64,000 nt of DNA, from the NCBI GenBank assembly GCA_015499995.1, contig JADNRV010000049.1, positions 62,001-126,000 on the forward strand, given 5' to 3'. The position numbers and the translations under genes are program-made. Shown piece by piece: positions 44,601-54,440 of the stretch (within the stretch, counting starts at the first letter, position 1; each line of letters begins with the position of its first letter). The stretch is from Flammula alnicola (taxonomy: Eukaryota > Basidiomycota > Agaricomycetes > Agaricales > Strophariaceae). The notes beneath the pieces are model-generated. The model was not told the origin of the DNA. It did not search any database and saw only the letters and a program-made list of their open reading frames with translations.

Positions 44601-45552
44601 CAATGGAATGAGGGTCGCGACGTACTATCCCCTTCAGGTGGGACCAATTGACATGATCCGGACCCGGAGCGGATAGACCAGAACACGCAGAGAGAGCCTC
44701 CGTGAGTTCCAGTGCAGAAAAGCGAACCCACTCCCTCACAGGAAGCGTAGGGAGAGAGTTCAACAAATTGGCATCAAACACTCTGTCAGACGCAGAGTTG
44801 TAGGTACCGTGGAGCGCGTCCCAAAGGGCGGGCATGTCGTTGCAAGGCTCGCCACGATAATGGAGAGCCTCACAAGGAGGAAGTTTGTGCTGTTGGACCC
44901 AGTTCATGAGGTCCCACGGGCGCTTGTTAGCAGACACGATTTCATGGATCCGTTGATCAAAGAACTCGCGCTTGACATCTCGGATGGTTTTCCGAAAGGA
45001 TTTCCAGTCCTTGGGCAGGCGACTGCGCCGGAACGTGTCAAGGGCGTCTGAGCATTCCTGGGTCCACCAGGGCTTAGATCGCCGAGTAACAAAGGACTCT
45101 TTAGCATGGGAACCCCATGCAGAAGAGAAGACCAAAGCCACCGCTTGCGCAGCAGCCTCGATCTGGTCCTCGGTGTTAAGAGGGGCAGTCGGGTCGATAG
45201 CCCGAAGCCCTGAGCTGATAGAATTGATGAATGCCGAAACATCATCAGTAGGAAGAGACATTCGAACCGCCCCGTCAGGGGCGGGAGAGATGTCCAGTGT
45301 GATCGAAATCGGAATGTGGTCCGATTTGAGTTGAATGTCCGGGCATCGGACAGTAGTTTGGTCGATCACCTGGTTGGGTGGGACGAAAGCCAGATCAATC
45401 ACCGTTTTGTGCTTGGTGGGATCTCTTGGTATGTGAGTGGGCCCTGGGTTGCCAAAAGCAGCCAGTTCAAGCCCAAGAATAGCAGCAGACTGCTGCAGTG
45501 AGAGAGCGCATCCCTCTCGACCACTGTGACCTGGGTCCCAGTCCTTGGAGTG
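41579..45552 (-). mobile_element. Tad1-like LINE E, near complete for ORF2
   Basis: A 42-base T run (41579-41620) is the poly-A tail; the 3' UTR runs to 42162. Coding sequence runs without a stop to 45552, where the chromovirus LTR cuts it inside the endonuclease domain. The long uninterrupted frame and abundant CpG mark it as one of the youngest elements here. Confidence 0.9.
42163..45552 (-). CDS. LINE ORF2 polyprotein (endonuclease C-terminus, reverse transcriptase, RNase H, zinc motif)
   Basis: 1,129 LINE codons are open, and the frame continues 15 codons into the LTR (to an ATG at 45597), so that apparent start is an artefact of the insertion. In order: endonuclease end (SDHIPISITLDIS, to about residue 105), linker, reverse transcriptase (about 365-620; FRPIVLLNTIGKLIEK, FDLAQFFPSLNHD, GQGSALSP, YVDDGTLIV), RNase H (about 850-985; AYAGVDGSCPP, STDAELFAIRVAI) and a C-terminal C-C-H-C motif (LGCECGVYPQTRDHIFKC). 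This architecture is the Tad1/I-group LINE plan. ORF1 and the 5' part of the endonuclease are missing. Confidence 0.92.
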   Translation of the reverse strand, partial: HSKDWDPGHSGREGCALSLQQSAAILGLELAAFGNPGPTHIPRDPTKHKTVIDLAFVPPNQVIDQTTVRCPDIQLKSDHIPISITLDISPAPDGAVRMSLPTDDVSAFINSISSGLRAIDPTAPLNTEDQIEAAAQAVALVFSSAWGSHAKESFVTRRSKPWWTQECSDALDTFRRSRLPKDWKSFRKTIRDVKREFFDQRIHEIVSANKRPWDLMNWVQQHKLPPCEALHYRGEPCNDMPALWDALHGTYNSASDRVFDANLLNSLPTLPVREWVRFSALELTEALSACSGLSAPGPDHVNWSHLKGIVRRDPHSIEVLLSIANACMRVGYWPSVFKDSLSVIIPKPNKPSYSAPKAFRPIVLLNTIGKLIEKMISNRIQFDAVGLDIFHPNQVGGVRQRSTEDAGLFPMHIVCACWAKGLKTSVVAFDLAQFFPSLNHDALVIILRKLGFPPLVVKFFASYLVERKTRYAWNSFLSDPLQADVGVGQGSALSPVLSAIYLAPIMRLFEKQCLDLGLRVDLLSYVDDGTLIVQDEWLDNNIAMLKKAYTVIFELFKAFALALEHDKSEIFHFDRSHSSYNPSINLGYAPYTGDRANYLKPKPFWRYLGFYFDRKLTFNEHVRYYSTKGFTSVVLMKMLGSSTRGLLPMQKRLLYRTCVVPIFTYGYRMWFFKVARNKGLIKQLMQVQRKAALWITGTFRTSPSGGVEALAGLLPIPILLERLRDRSTVRVATLSDTHPIRSFMAGSSLKRATPHPMSVERMPATHRRKVTGALMDNVNYSSVPVESTEPFAPEARPGYRLLDRFKWLSKPRFSRSPDPEAAWKLILDASLESLEDDPDAAYAGVDGSCPPGWQATTGVVIKRQGAQVYSGCHAAGRASSTDAELFAIRVAISNAVGFGDVKRITIFTDAMHAAHLSVDPSPHSFQSQSLMVCRILEPWFRRSPDHKVTFIESPSDMEWDIQNEAHDLVAGMRGVAVVPTTKLSLQYVRDFVDKSARADWKQRVSDQPFLRGSNFMELQGLNGDPVQPSPTRGGPWLEAGSQSVSLFARMCRLITNHALIGSYYERFKIDDPRALGCECGVYPQTRDHIFKCKKQPWTCRKPKLVSELATYLLEHPTAFFFSRHPAGVG

Positions 45553-46060
45553 TGTTACGACTAGCAAGAAACAACGTGATTGCGACGTCGAAGTCAAACA
45601 ACCAGTGATTCCAAAGTCGTGCCAAGAGGTGCCTGGATCAGATCGTTCGCACTTAGAGGCTCAGACGAGCTTAAGTGATCATGTCTAGAGGCTCGACGAG
45701 CTTAGACGTTCGTGGCGAGGAGAGAGGCAAGACAAAATAGTCAAGATTCTCAAGAACTAGCTAAAGTACATCGTTGTGTGTCTACGATATTTATACTAGT
45801 TCTGAGTGTGCACAGACCATGATAAAGTGACTCCTTTAGAGTCATTAGAATGGAGTCAGGAATGTGGAGGAGTCAGAATGGAGAGGGGAGAGTCCTCTCG
45901 ACGATAATAGTGTCGTCGAGGATGCATAAGTATGGAAGCTATAAATAGTCCGGAACCGGGAAGGTACTCATACTAAAATAGAAAGTGTCCAGTATAGCTG
46001 GCGTACATCTAAGTGTGGGTGAAGATAAGATAAGATAAAAGAAATGAAACGGTCGTAACA
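45553..46060 (-). repeat. 3' LTR of the chromovirus
   Basis: Starts TGTTACGACTAGCAAG and ends ACGGTCGTAACA (plus strand). It differs from the other LTR at about twenty positions counted by eye, many of them transitions at CpG. Confidence 0.93.
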
Positions 46061-46073
46061 TTACCCCCTTCCT
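46061..46073 (-). promoter_or_regulatory. Polypurine tract of the chromovirus
   Basis: The minus strand reads AGGAAGGGGGTAA immediately before the LTR. Confidence 0.75.
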
Positions 46074-46094
46074 ATGTCGAGACTCCGTATCGAC

Positions 46095-48047
46095 CTAAAC
46101 TTGCACCGGTTCACCGGCGGCATTGAAGTAGACTTCGATGCTGTCGCTGTCGCTGCTGGAACCCCATCGTGGGCAATCGTTGGTGGTGTGCCCCAGGGCA
46201 TGAACATGGCAGCTTCGGCAGACATAGCGAGCACAGTTTTTCTTGACGTGGTGTGACGAGTTGCAGGCATAGCAGCGGCGATGAGAGTTGTACGTGGGGC
46301 GCTGTCGGCCCGTGATGGGTGACTGGGGCGCCGTGTGGTATGCCGAGGACCTGGTGCGTCCGCTTCAGTTGGTAGAGGAGGAACTAGAGGGGTCTGACCT
46401 CTCGACGATAATGGTGGGGACAAACTGGACGTGGGGGGTCCTCCGAAGGGTTCTCGGCCCGGCAGGCGTACTTCCTCGAGTTGGGACGAAAGTCCTTCGT
46501 AGTTCAAACATGGCTTGGACTTGGCATTGCAGTCCATGCCATATTGCGTTGTCGAAAGTGGTATGTGCATATGCCTGTAATCGGAGCAATTCTGCACGAA
46601 GAGAAGTGATGGTCTGGTGGGTGTTGTGGAGGATTTCCACGTCATAGGACAATAAGGTGTTGTTTCTGACCAAACGGCGGACTTGGTCGTAGTCTTGTTC
46701 AGTGACGATCCTGTTGCAGTATTCCTCGTAGGTGATGTTGGTCTCCGTTGGAGTGGCCCAGTTGGATGCGTCCGGCACAGGAGCGGCTCCCCAGCCGAAG
46801 TTGTCGGAGTCTGGGACGAGTTGAGGGATCACTAGTCCCTACCACTTTTTATGATAAATCTTAAGCAAATGCCTGCACAGTTATGTGTATCCTGCCAAGT
46901 GTAGTTATGAAATGCAATATCTCATTGTGGCGAAGATTTTTCATATTTTTCATTTCATAACTTCCAAGGAATATTTCATATCTTTCTGGCAACGATTTCA
47001 TAACTGCCTGACAACTTAAATCATATCTTTCTGCCGAAGATTTTTCATTTCATAACTTCTAGGCAATCTTTTCATATCTTTCTTGCAACTATTTCATATC
47101 TTCTAGGCAATCTTTTGTTATTAAATACTTAATTTCATGTGTGAATGTATTATGTAATTGATGGGAAAGTTTACAAATTGCCTTTTCCTTGCTCTTTCAC
47201 TCATACTCTTATTAGATTATGGCCTCAAATTGAAAGTTATTGGGAAATAGGCCCACCCCCCCCTGCCAGCAAGCATGAAGAATATCGCATCAATTCATCA
47301 ATTCAAATAGAATTATTTCACTTAATTTATCATATAATTAACTGCCTAGAAATAATGAAATATCTCAATGGGTAACAATGAAATAGATTGCCTGGTGTTT
47401 ATGAAATCGTCGCCAGATAGATATGAAAAGATTGCCTAGGAGTTATGAAAAGATTGCCTAGGAGTTATGAAATGAAAAATCTTCGGCACAAAGATATGTA
47501 ATAAGTTGCTGGATAGTTATGAAATTGTCACATAGGAAGATATGAAATATTCCCTGGCAGTTATGAAATGAAAAATCTTCGGCACATAGATATGATTTAA
47601 GTTGTTAGGCAGTTATGAAATCATTGCCAGAAAGATATGAAATATTCCTTGGAAGTTATGAAATGAAAAATATGAAAAATCTTCGCCACAATGAGATATC
47701 GCATTTCATAACTACACTTGGCAGGATACACATAACTGTGCAGGCATTTACTTAAGATTTATCATATAAGTGGTAGGTACCACTCGAGGGATTTCGCCGT
47801 CTTCGACTTCGGCTTCAGCGGAGTTAGGACCAGGCCCCTCGGGGCGATCTGCCGCATCGGTGTTGCTACGAACTCTGTTGAATACAACCTCTATGGCCGC
47901 TCGGCGAGATTCTGGGGTGCTTGTGGCGTTCGCGGTAGTGTGGTTGCCGTCGACTGGCTCTTGGGTGGAGTTGAGTGAGGTTTCTTCAAGGGAAAGGTCC
48001 TCGGTGTTGGCAATGATCTGATCGATAACGTTAGAGGTGGTAGACAT
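46095..48047 (-). pseudogene. Chromovirus extra ORF (second): zinc-knuckle protein, interrupted
   Basis: Starts at a genuine ATG (48047) with an acidic N-terminus (MSTTSNVIDQIIANTEDLSL). It is split by the TIR element at about 46838-47777, resumes in the same frame (IPQLVPDSDNFGWG), has an in-frame TGA at 46365-46367, and ends at TAG 46095-46097. The C-terminus carries two zinc knuckles, CYACNSSHHVKKNC and CRSCHVHALGHTTNDC, and an acidic SSSDSDSIE tail. It lies between pol and the 3' LTR. It is not a standard chromovirus gene; an RNA-binding gag-like accessory role is inference. Confidence 0.6.
46838..47777. mobile_element. DNA element with about 225-bp inverted repeats and internal CATAACT arrays
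   Basis: CCTACCACTT, then ATGATAAATCTTAAG and CAGTTATGTGTATCCTGCCA, at the left are inverted at the right end with few differences over about 225 bp. Further inward both arms carry repeats of TTTCATAACT, GGCAATCTTTTCATA and CGAAGATTTTTCATT. The central 250 bp is unique AT-rich sequence. No ORF. The target duplication is unresolved; TACCACT occurs at both borders. Confidence 0.85.
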
Positions 48048-48160
48048 GTTTGAGTAGAGTGGAATGGGGAGTTGTGGTACAGAAGATACAATTTATATAC
48101 AAAGGTCTCCTGGTCTGTGCGAGAGGAGGGCGGTGTCGTTTTGACTGGTTCTGAGTCGTT

Positions 48161-48775
48161 TTACTGGGTGTGTTTCCGGAATGACTTGACTAAGTCTTCG
48201 ATTGACTTGTTGATTTTTCGGAGCAGTTGGAGTGTCGGTTCCGACTGACTCTTCTTGATAGGTCGGCGACCAAAAATGAGTGGGGTCGGGTCTGGCGAGG
48301 CTGTAGAGAACCTCGAAGAAGGTTCGGGTGAGTCAGTAATGACTCGGAGTGTCGAGAGTTGGGGCAGTGTGCGTGAAGCTTGTAGTTTAGTAGGGATTCC
48401 TTTGTCGTTTAGGATTTCCTCTAGCTCCTGTCGTCTGTGTTCCATCCTCCTCACGATCTCTCGTAAATTGTCCTCTTCCCTCTTCGCATCCCTCAATATG
48501 TCGTCTGTTTCTCGTCGAATGGGGGTCCATCCTTCTTTGAATAAGGGTGGGCATCGTGTTGAATACGGTCTAGGTGGTGGCGATGACTGGGCTCGATGAA
48601 CAGAAGGGATTCGGAAATAGAATGTTGGGATCCACATGTCGTATGAAATGGTGGCTGTGCTTGATTGTGCGGTAGGCTGTGAGCGTCTAAGTTTGACGTT
48701 TCTGGTAGGGCGGGAGGTGGACTCGTTGTTTGTAAGCCGTGAGGATTTCCTGTGCATTTGTAAGCCCGCTTTCAT
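48161..48775 (-). CDS. Chromovirus extra ORF (first): 204-aa coiled-coil protein
   Basis: An intact frame from ATG 48775 to TAA 48161. It overlaps the end of pol by 89 bp in another frame and stops 113 bp before the second extra ORF. The N-terminus is basic and Ser/Arg/Thr-rich, the middle has [36 protein letters not shown] and EILNDKG (strong heptad pattern, about residues 100-145), and the C-terminus is basic ([19 protein letters not shown]). No known domain recognised. It remains open although gag and pol are broken. Confidence 0.6.
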   Translation of the reverse strand: MKAGLQMHRKSSRLTNNESTSRPTRNVKLRRSQPTAQSSTATISYDMWIPTFYFRIPSVHRAQSSPPPRPYSTRCPPLFKEGWTPIRRETDDILRDAKREEDNLREIVRRMEHRRQELEEILNDKGIPTKLQASRTLPQLSTLRVITDSPEPSSRFSTASPDPTPLIFGRRPIKKSQSEPTLQLLRKINKSIEDLVKSFRKHTQ

Positions 48776-51700
48776 TTTCCCAATTGGCCTCTTCGACCGA
48801 ATAGCCTTTCCATTTGATGAGGAATCGGTATCGGCCGTTTCGGAGTTTCTCGTGGTTCAGGATTGAGTCGACTTCGTATTCTTCTTCTCCGTCGATGAGA
48901 TCCGGAGGAGGCTGTGTGAAATTCTTCCCATGAATCTCATTTTCCACATAAGGCATCAAGAGGACAGCGTGGAAGATGTCGTGAATTCTCCAGTGTTTCG
49001 GGAGTTGGAGTCGATAGGTTAGGGGTCCCAGAACGTCTTTGATCAAAAATGGTCCTTCCCGTTTAGGTGCCATCTTTTTGTTGTAACGTGTCTTGAGATT
49101 TGTGAATCCAACCAGACTCTTTGTCCTTTCTTGAAGGGGACGAATCTCGATTGGCGACGTTCGGCTATTCTTGCTCGGGCTAGTTCATGTGCCGCAAGTG
49201 CTTCTTCTCGATCTTTGATTAACTGCTTCATTCGGTCTTCAACGGCGGGAAACTTCGTGTTTTCGAATGAAGTGGGAACGGAGATTGGTGAATACCCCAT
49301 TTGTAGTTCAAACGGGGTTCTCTGTCTGTCCGCATGTCGCCGATCATTGTGCGTGAATTCCAAAGTGCTGATGGAGTCGAGCCAAGTGTCTGGATTTGAT
49401 GAGCAGTATATGGAGATATATGCTTCGATTTCTTGGTTAAGATGTTCCGTAGCACCATCCGACTGCGGGTGATAGGCGGTGGTCAATTTGGATTTGATGC
49501 CAAGGAGCTTCAGAAGCTCTCGGAAGGCTTTTGCGCAAATTGAGGGCCACGGTCAGACCTGAGGCTGTCAGGTAGTCCGAATCTTCTGTATAGATTGTCC
49601 AAGAGTAGGCGTCCGGTTTCTTCTTGTGTGACCGAAGTGGAGCAAGGAATGGTAATTACCCCCCCTGTAAGACCATGGTCGACCACGACCAGTACAGCAT
49701 CTTTCCCGTCGATCTCGGCAATCCAGTGATGAAATCCATTGTTGGATCGGCAAAGGGTCATTTCGAGTGAGCGGTTTCCTGTGCATTAATGCCGGGTGTG
49801 ACGGATTTCTGTTGATCTTGAATTGTTGACAGATTCCGCATCCTTTCACGTAGGATTTCACGAAGGTTCGCATGCGGGCCACCAGTAATGTTCCCGAATA
49901 GCATTATATGTTTCAGTTCACCTGGGTGTCCTGCTGTCAGAGGTTCGTGATATTTTTCCACAATTTCGCGTCGCAGCGATTGACTATTAGGGATATAGTT
50001 TTTCCCTTTATAGAACAACAATCGTTTTCCATCGTGTTCGGCAGTGGTCCAGTCCTGTAGTCCTTTCTGTAGGCTCGTGGTCCATCCTCCAGCAGTATTC
50101 TGAGCGCTTCTGCTGCTTCGGTGTCGAGGTTCGGAGAATTGGCAATCTTTTCTTGCAATTCAAGGTCTATGAGGTTTACGAAGAGCCTTGGGCAGGAGGT
50201 CATGTCGTCGTTATCTGTATCGTCATCTGGGATATGGTCTGGCCGTCGGATAGTGCGTCGGATTGGACATTTTACTTCCTGCTTGGTGGACCAGTTTGAC
50301 GTCATATTCTGACAGGAATAGAGACCAGCGCGCTTGTCGTCTGTTCAGTTTCTGGGCAGAACGGAAGTAGGTCAGGTTCTTGTGGTCCGATAGGATAGTA
50401 GTCGTGAATGGTGATCCTTGGATATAGTGTCTCCACTCTTGCATGGCTCGGATGATCGCCAGGAGTCTCTGTGTAGATTCATAGTTCCGTTCGGCTGGTG
50501 AAAAGGTCTTCGAGATGAATGCACAAGGGTGTCTGGAGCCGTTGTGTCCAACTGCGATAGCACGGCACCAGATGCATACTTCGAAGCGTCGCATTCTATC
50601 TGGAATGGTTTGGTCGTGTCTGGCATTAACAGTACGGGTTCCTCAGTGAATCTTTCTTCAAGGTATCAAAGGCCTTCTGTGCCGCCTCCGTCCATTCAAA
50701 GGGTTGGTCCTTCTTCAATAATTCGTTCATTGAACGAGCTATTTCAGAATAGGCTCTGATGAATTTCGGTAGAAGTTTCCGAATCCGAGGAATGATCGAA
50801 CTTGTTTGAGCGTCTTCGGTATTGGCCAGTCTGCGATTCCTTTGAGTTTGGCTGAGTCCATTCGGATCCGTCCTTCCTCAATGATCATGCCCAGGTATTC
50901 CATCGTCGGGAGTTCAAAGAAGCATTTCTCAGGTTTCAGGAATAAGTCGTTTTCTCGTAGGCATTGTAGGACCCTTCTGGTGTATGTGCGCAGTCGTTCC
51001 TTGTCTGATGAAAAGAGCAAGATGTCGTCCATATAGATGATTATCCAATATTCAATGTGCGTTTCGGAGGTCATGTCCTTGAAAATATCGTCCATCATGG
51101 ACTGGAAGGTCGCCGGGGAGTTGCACATGCCAAAGAACATGACCATCGGTTCGAACAATCCTTTGTTCATTTTGAACGCCGCTTTCCATTGGTCACCTTC
51201 TCTAATTCAGACGTTGTTGTAGCCCAACGAACATCTAGTTTGGTGAAATATTTGGCCCCTTTCAGTTTGTCCATCAGTTCTGGGATAAGCGGGAGAGGGT
51301 AGGCATTCTTGATCGTCCAATCGTTCAGAAACCGGTAATCTTGGCAGGGTCTTAGGCTTCCATCTTTCTTCATAGTGAAGAAAAAAGGAGATGCCATCGG
51401 GGATTCAGATGGTCGTATATAGCCTTTGTCCAGATTTTCTTTTAAGAATTCGCCAAGTTTTATGTCCTCAGTAGGGGAGAGGGCATAGGTTTTGAATGAT
51501 TTTGGTTCAAACCTTCCTTCATCTCGATCTTGTGGTCCCAAGATCTGGATTCAGGAAAGCGAGCGGCTGCTTTCTTGTCGAAGATGTCCAAATACTCGTG
51601 GTACTCTGCCGGTATCATTTCTTCCAGGGTTCTCTCTTCTTTTGGTTTTTCTTGGGCGAAGGCGAAGGTTTGCGCTTGGGTTGTCTTGGCATTAATCCAA

Positions 51701-52359
51701 GTCTCCTTTGTTTCTTCGGTAAGTTCACCGTCGATGAAGGAAATTACCAGGTCATTCATGGCATCCGTTTCCGTGTGGGGTTCATCCGGGGTTACCTCGA
51801 CAGTCCTCTTCAATACGGGAGTAAACTCCGCATACGTGGGGCTCCTGTCAGGTTCTGGATCGGTCCTCTGTTCGTCAAGATGTAGGTTTGTTTCATCCGA
51901 CGAAGGGGTGAAGCCCCTTTGTGGTTCCTTTGCTGGTTTGGTCCTAAGGAGTCGAATGAATATGTCCCTAAACTTGTGAAGGGAGTTCTTAATTTTCTCT
52001 CTCCAGGTTAGAGTTCCCTGTTCCCAGTCGATGTTCGGGTTTTGCTTTCGGAGCCAAGGGAAGCCCAGAATAATCTTCTGCTTTCCGAGGCCAGTGACTA
52101 GAAGTCGGGTCGGGTCCGTTCTTCCATTGATGGTGAGGTCGATGATGACATAGTATGATATCATTCCTTCCTTATTAGGTGTTCCATCCACATTCTTGGC
52201 TTTGATCGGCCTCCAAAGCCGTCGTAGTTTCAGTCCAAGAGAGTTCGCAAATTGCTGGTGGATGAATTGTCCGCCAGCGCCTGAGTCCAAGAGGGCGGTG
52301 GTTCCAACGATTTTTCTACCGTTCTGACTTTCACACGAGAGAGAGCATGGTAATTGCAT
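48687..52359 (-). pseudogene. Chromovirus pol: protease, RT, RNase H, integrase, chromodomain
   Basis: Begins at ATG 52359, 80 bp after the gag stop. Protease LLDSGAGGQFIHQQF (about 52300-52255). RT in pieces: [35 protein letters not shown] and YMDD (about 51040-51025). RNase [17 protein letters not shown] and [10 protein letters not shown]. Integrase: zinc-binding CGICQQFK, the core DHGLTGGV and LRSDRGPQFAQ, and YHPQSDGATEHLNQEIEAY. C-terminal chromodomain: [20 protein letters not shown] and [14 protein letters not shown] (48895-48735). Frame changes near 51500, 51170, 50600, 50000 and 49510 make it non-functional. The chromodomain places it in the chromovirus branch of Ty3/Gypsy. Confidence 0.93.
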
Positions 52360-52439
52360 GGTTTGATTCTCGATCTCGGCTACTAATACAGAATGAATAG
52401 AAAGATAGGGAGAGACTGACGTTGGGCGGCGTCTCCCTA

Positions 52440-53885
52440 TTAAAAACCCTCGCGTCCTTCAGCCAAGTCATCCAGGCAGGCATCTTTCTCTTCGGTATCC
52501 AATTCCTCAATGAGCGAATGGATGTGGGCACTGGTCTGCCTACCAGTGAGTTTCTTCTTCGGTGGGTCATATCGTTTCTGTTGGTTCGTCGGGTTCTGTC
52601 TCCCCTTCTTCTTCAGGCAGTCGCGCGCCATGTGGCCGGGCTCCCTGCAGTAGAAGCAGGATCCTGTTCTGAGGAGTTCTTTTCGTTCGTTGGTCGTCAT
52701 CGCGTCGACGTCATCGCATCAGGGTCGCGTGGTCGGTACGAGAATGGGCGTCTCGTGGGTTTCGGTTCGTATTTCGGCTTCTGATACCCAGAGTTCTGTC
52801 TGGCGTATCTCTTCTCTATTGTGTCGGTGATCTTCATGTTTGTTTCACGGTCTTTCGCTTTGTCGTACCATCCTTGGAGAGTAGTTGGTCAGGTCTCGAG
52901 ACGCATGACTTCTTTCAACAATTCTGTCCTAAGGGATTTTCGGAATAGGTCAATCAGGATCGACGGGTCGGAGATCCCGGTCTTCTTTACCAGGATCTTG
53001 AAGTTCGTGATGTGTTCTTCTAAGGGCGCCTTCCCTTGTCAGATCGCGTATAACTGTTCGAGGGAGTTACCCTTCAGATCGGTGATCTCGTAATCTTTGT
53101 CGAGTTGGTCAATAAAGGCATCCCAGGTTCCAAGGTTCAACGATGCTTGGACCGCTGGAACGTTTCCCGCTGCGGGTGCAGCCGGAGTGTAGTGGGAGTC
53201 ATAGAACTCTTCGGCCCAGTTTCCTGCGGCTTCTCCTCGCATGAAGGAGAGAACAAAGACGATCTTTTTATCATCGGTGTCATAGACGGCAGAGTTGATC
53301 TTCAGGTAAAGCATTACCGTCTTCTTCCAAGAGGCATATTTTTCAATATCGCCATCAAAGTCCTGGGGTCGATTCAAGTTTATTTCTTTCGGGGTAGGAT
53401 TAGCCATGGGTGGAGCGGTCTGTTGACCTGGGGGGTTCGGGGGAAATGGAGGTGGAGGTGGAGGTGGACCTTGCGGTTGTCTCGAAGGCTGTCGCCCTGG
53501 TGGTGGGGAGAGTTCTTCTGAAGAACTAGGAGGGTCAGGAGGAGGTTCTGAAGGCGCGTGGTGGTCGTGGAGACCTTCGTCTTCGAGATCCGAGAAGGAG
53601 GGAAGTTGGACGGGAGTTCTGGATCTGGAAGAGGTGAAAAAGCTAGCGGATAGTGGATCTGCCGCTTCTTCTAGGGTTTCGGTGGGCTCGCGGGATGGGA
53701 CGCTGGGGGTAGATGGTTCAGGTTCGGGAGTGGCTGCGACAAGGATTTGTTCTCGGGTAGTCGATCTGGTTACTCGTGACCTAGCTTGCGAAGCTACTGT
53801 CGGTCGAGTTACTGAGGGTTTCGGAGGCGTTGTGCGGGCTCGGACTCCGGGGAGTCCTACTGCGACAAGTGTCGAGGTTCAAGAG
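52440..53885 (-). pseudogene. Chromovirus gag with nonsense mutations
   Basis: The canonical start may be ATG 53407 (MANPTPKEINLNRPQDFDGD), but the same frame is open upstream to about 53885 as a Pro/Ser/Thr-rich region without an ATG. The capsid-like core includes YASWKKTVMLYLKINSAV and EEFYDSHY. In-frame TGA codons follow LYAI (53039-53041) and RLET (about 52890). A zinc knuckle CFYCREPGHMARDC lies near 52660-52620, and the frame ends TAA at 52440. Both TGAs fit CGA to TGA changes. Confidence 0.85.
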
Positions 53886-53933
53886 GTGGTTGACCACTAG
53901 ATAGTGGTGAAAGTGGATGGGAGCTAGTTCTTT

Positions 53934-54440
53934 TGTTACGACTAGCAAGAAACAACGTGATTGCGATGCCGAAGTCGAGCAACCAGTGATTCCAAAGTCG
54001 TGTCAAGAAGTGCTGGAATCAGATCGTTCGCACTTAGAGGCTCAGACGAGCTTAAGTGATCATGTCTAGAGGCTCGACGAGCTTAGACGTTCGTGGCGAG
54101 GAGAGAGGCAAGACAAGAAGTCTAGATTCTCAAGAACTAGCTAAAGTACATCGTTGTGTGTCTATGATATTTATACTAGCTCTGAGTGTGCACAGACCAT
54201 GATAAAGTGACTCCCTTAGAGTCGTTAGAATGGAGTCAGGAATGTGGAGGAGTCAGAATGGAGAGAGGAGAGTCCTCTCGACGATAATAGCATCGTCGAG
54301 GATGCATAAGTATGGAAACTATAAATAGTCCGGAACCGGGAAGGTACTCCTACTAAAATAGAAAGTGTCCAGTATAGCTGGCGTACATCTAAGCGCGGGT
54401 GAAGATAAGATAAGATAAAAGAAATGAAACGGTCGTAACA
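53934..54440 (-). repeat. 5' LTR of the chromovirus
   Basis: TGTTACGACTAGCAAG to ACGGTCGTAACA, 507 bp, partner of 45553-46060. It abuts the second LINE at 54441. Confidence 0.93.

Larger units (their letters stand above)
45553..54440 (-). mobile_element. Ty3/Gypsy chromovirus, full span with two LTRs
   Basis: Two LTRs of 508 and 507 bp with TGTTACGA...TCGTAACA ends enclose gag, protease, RT, RNase H, integrase and chromodomain on the minus strand, then two extra ORFs. The flanks do not match: GAGTG on the left (inside LINE E), CAATC on the right (inside a different LINE). A polypurine tract precedes the 3' LTR. No convincing tRNA primer site follows the 5' LTR. Confidence 0.93.

Noticed and set aside
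45553..45597. Apparent N-terminal start of the 1,144-codon LINE ORF
   Set aside because: These 15 codons are LTR sequence read in frame. The true LINE ORF starts further upstream and was cut by the insertion.
53105..53900. Plus-strand Gly/Arg/Val-rich ORFs opposite gag
   Set aside because: Shadows of the Pro-rich gag N-terminus on the other strand.
53885..53933. Primer binding site after the 5' LTR of the chromovirus
   Set aside because: No stretch complementary to a recognisable tRNA 3' end follows the LTR directly. A TGGT word about 35 bp in is too weak to call.
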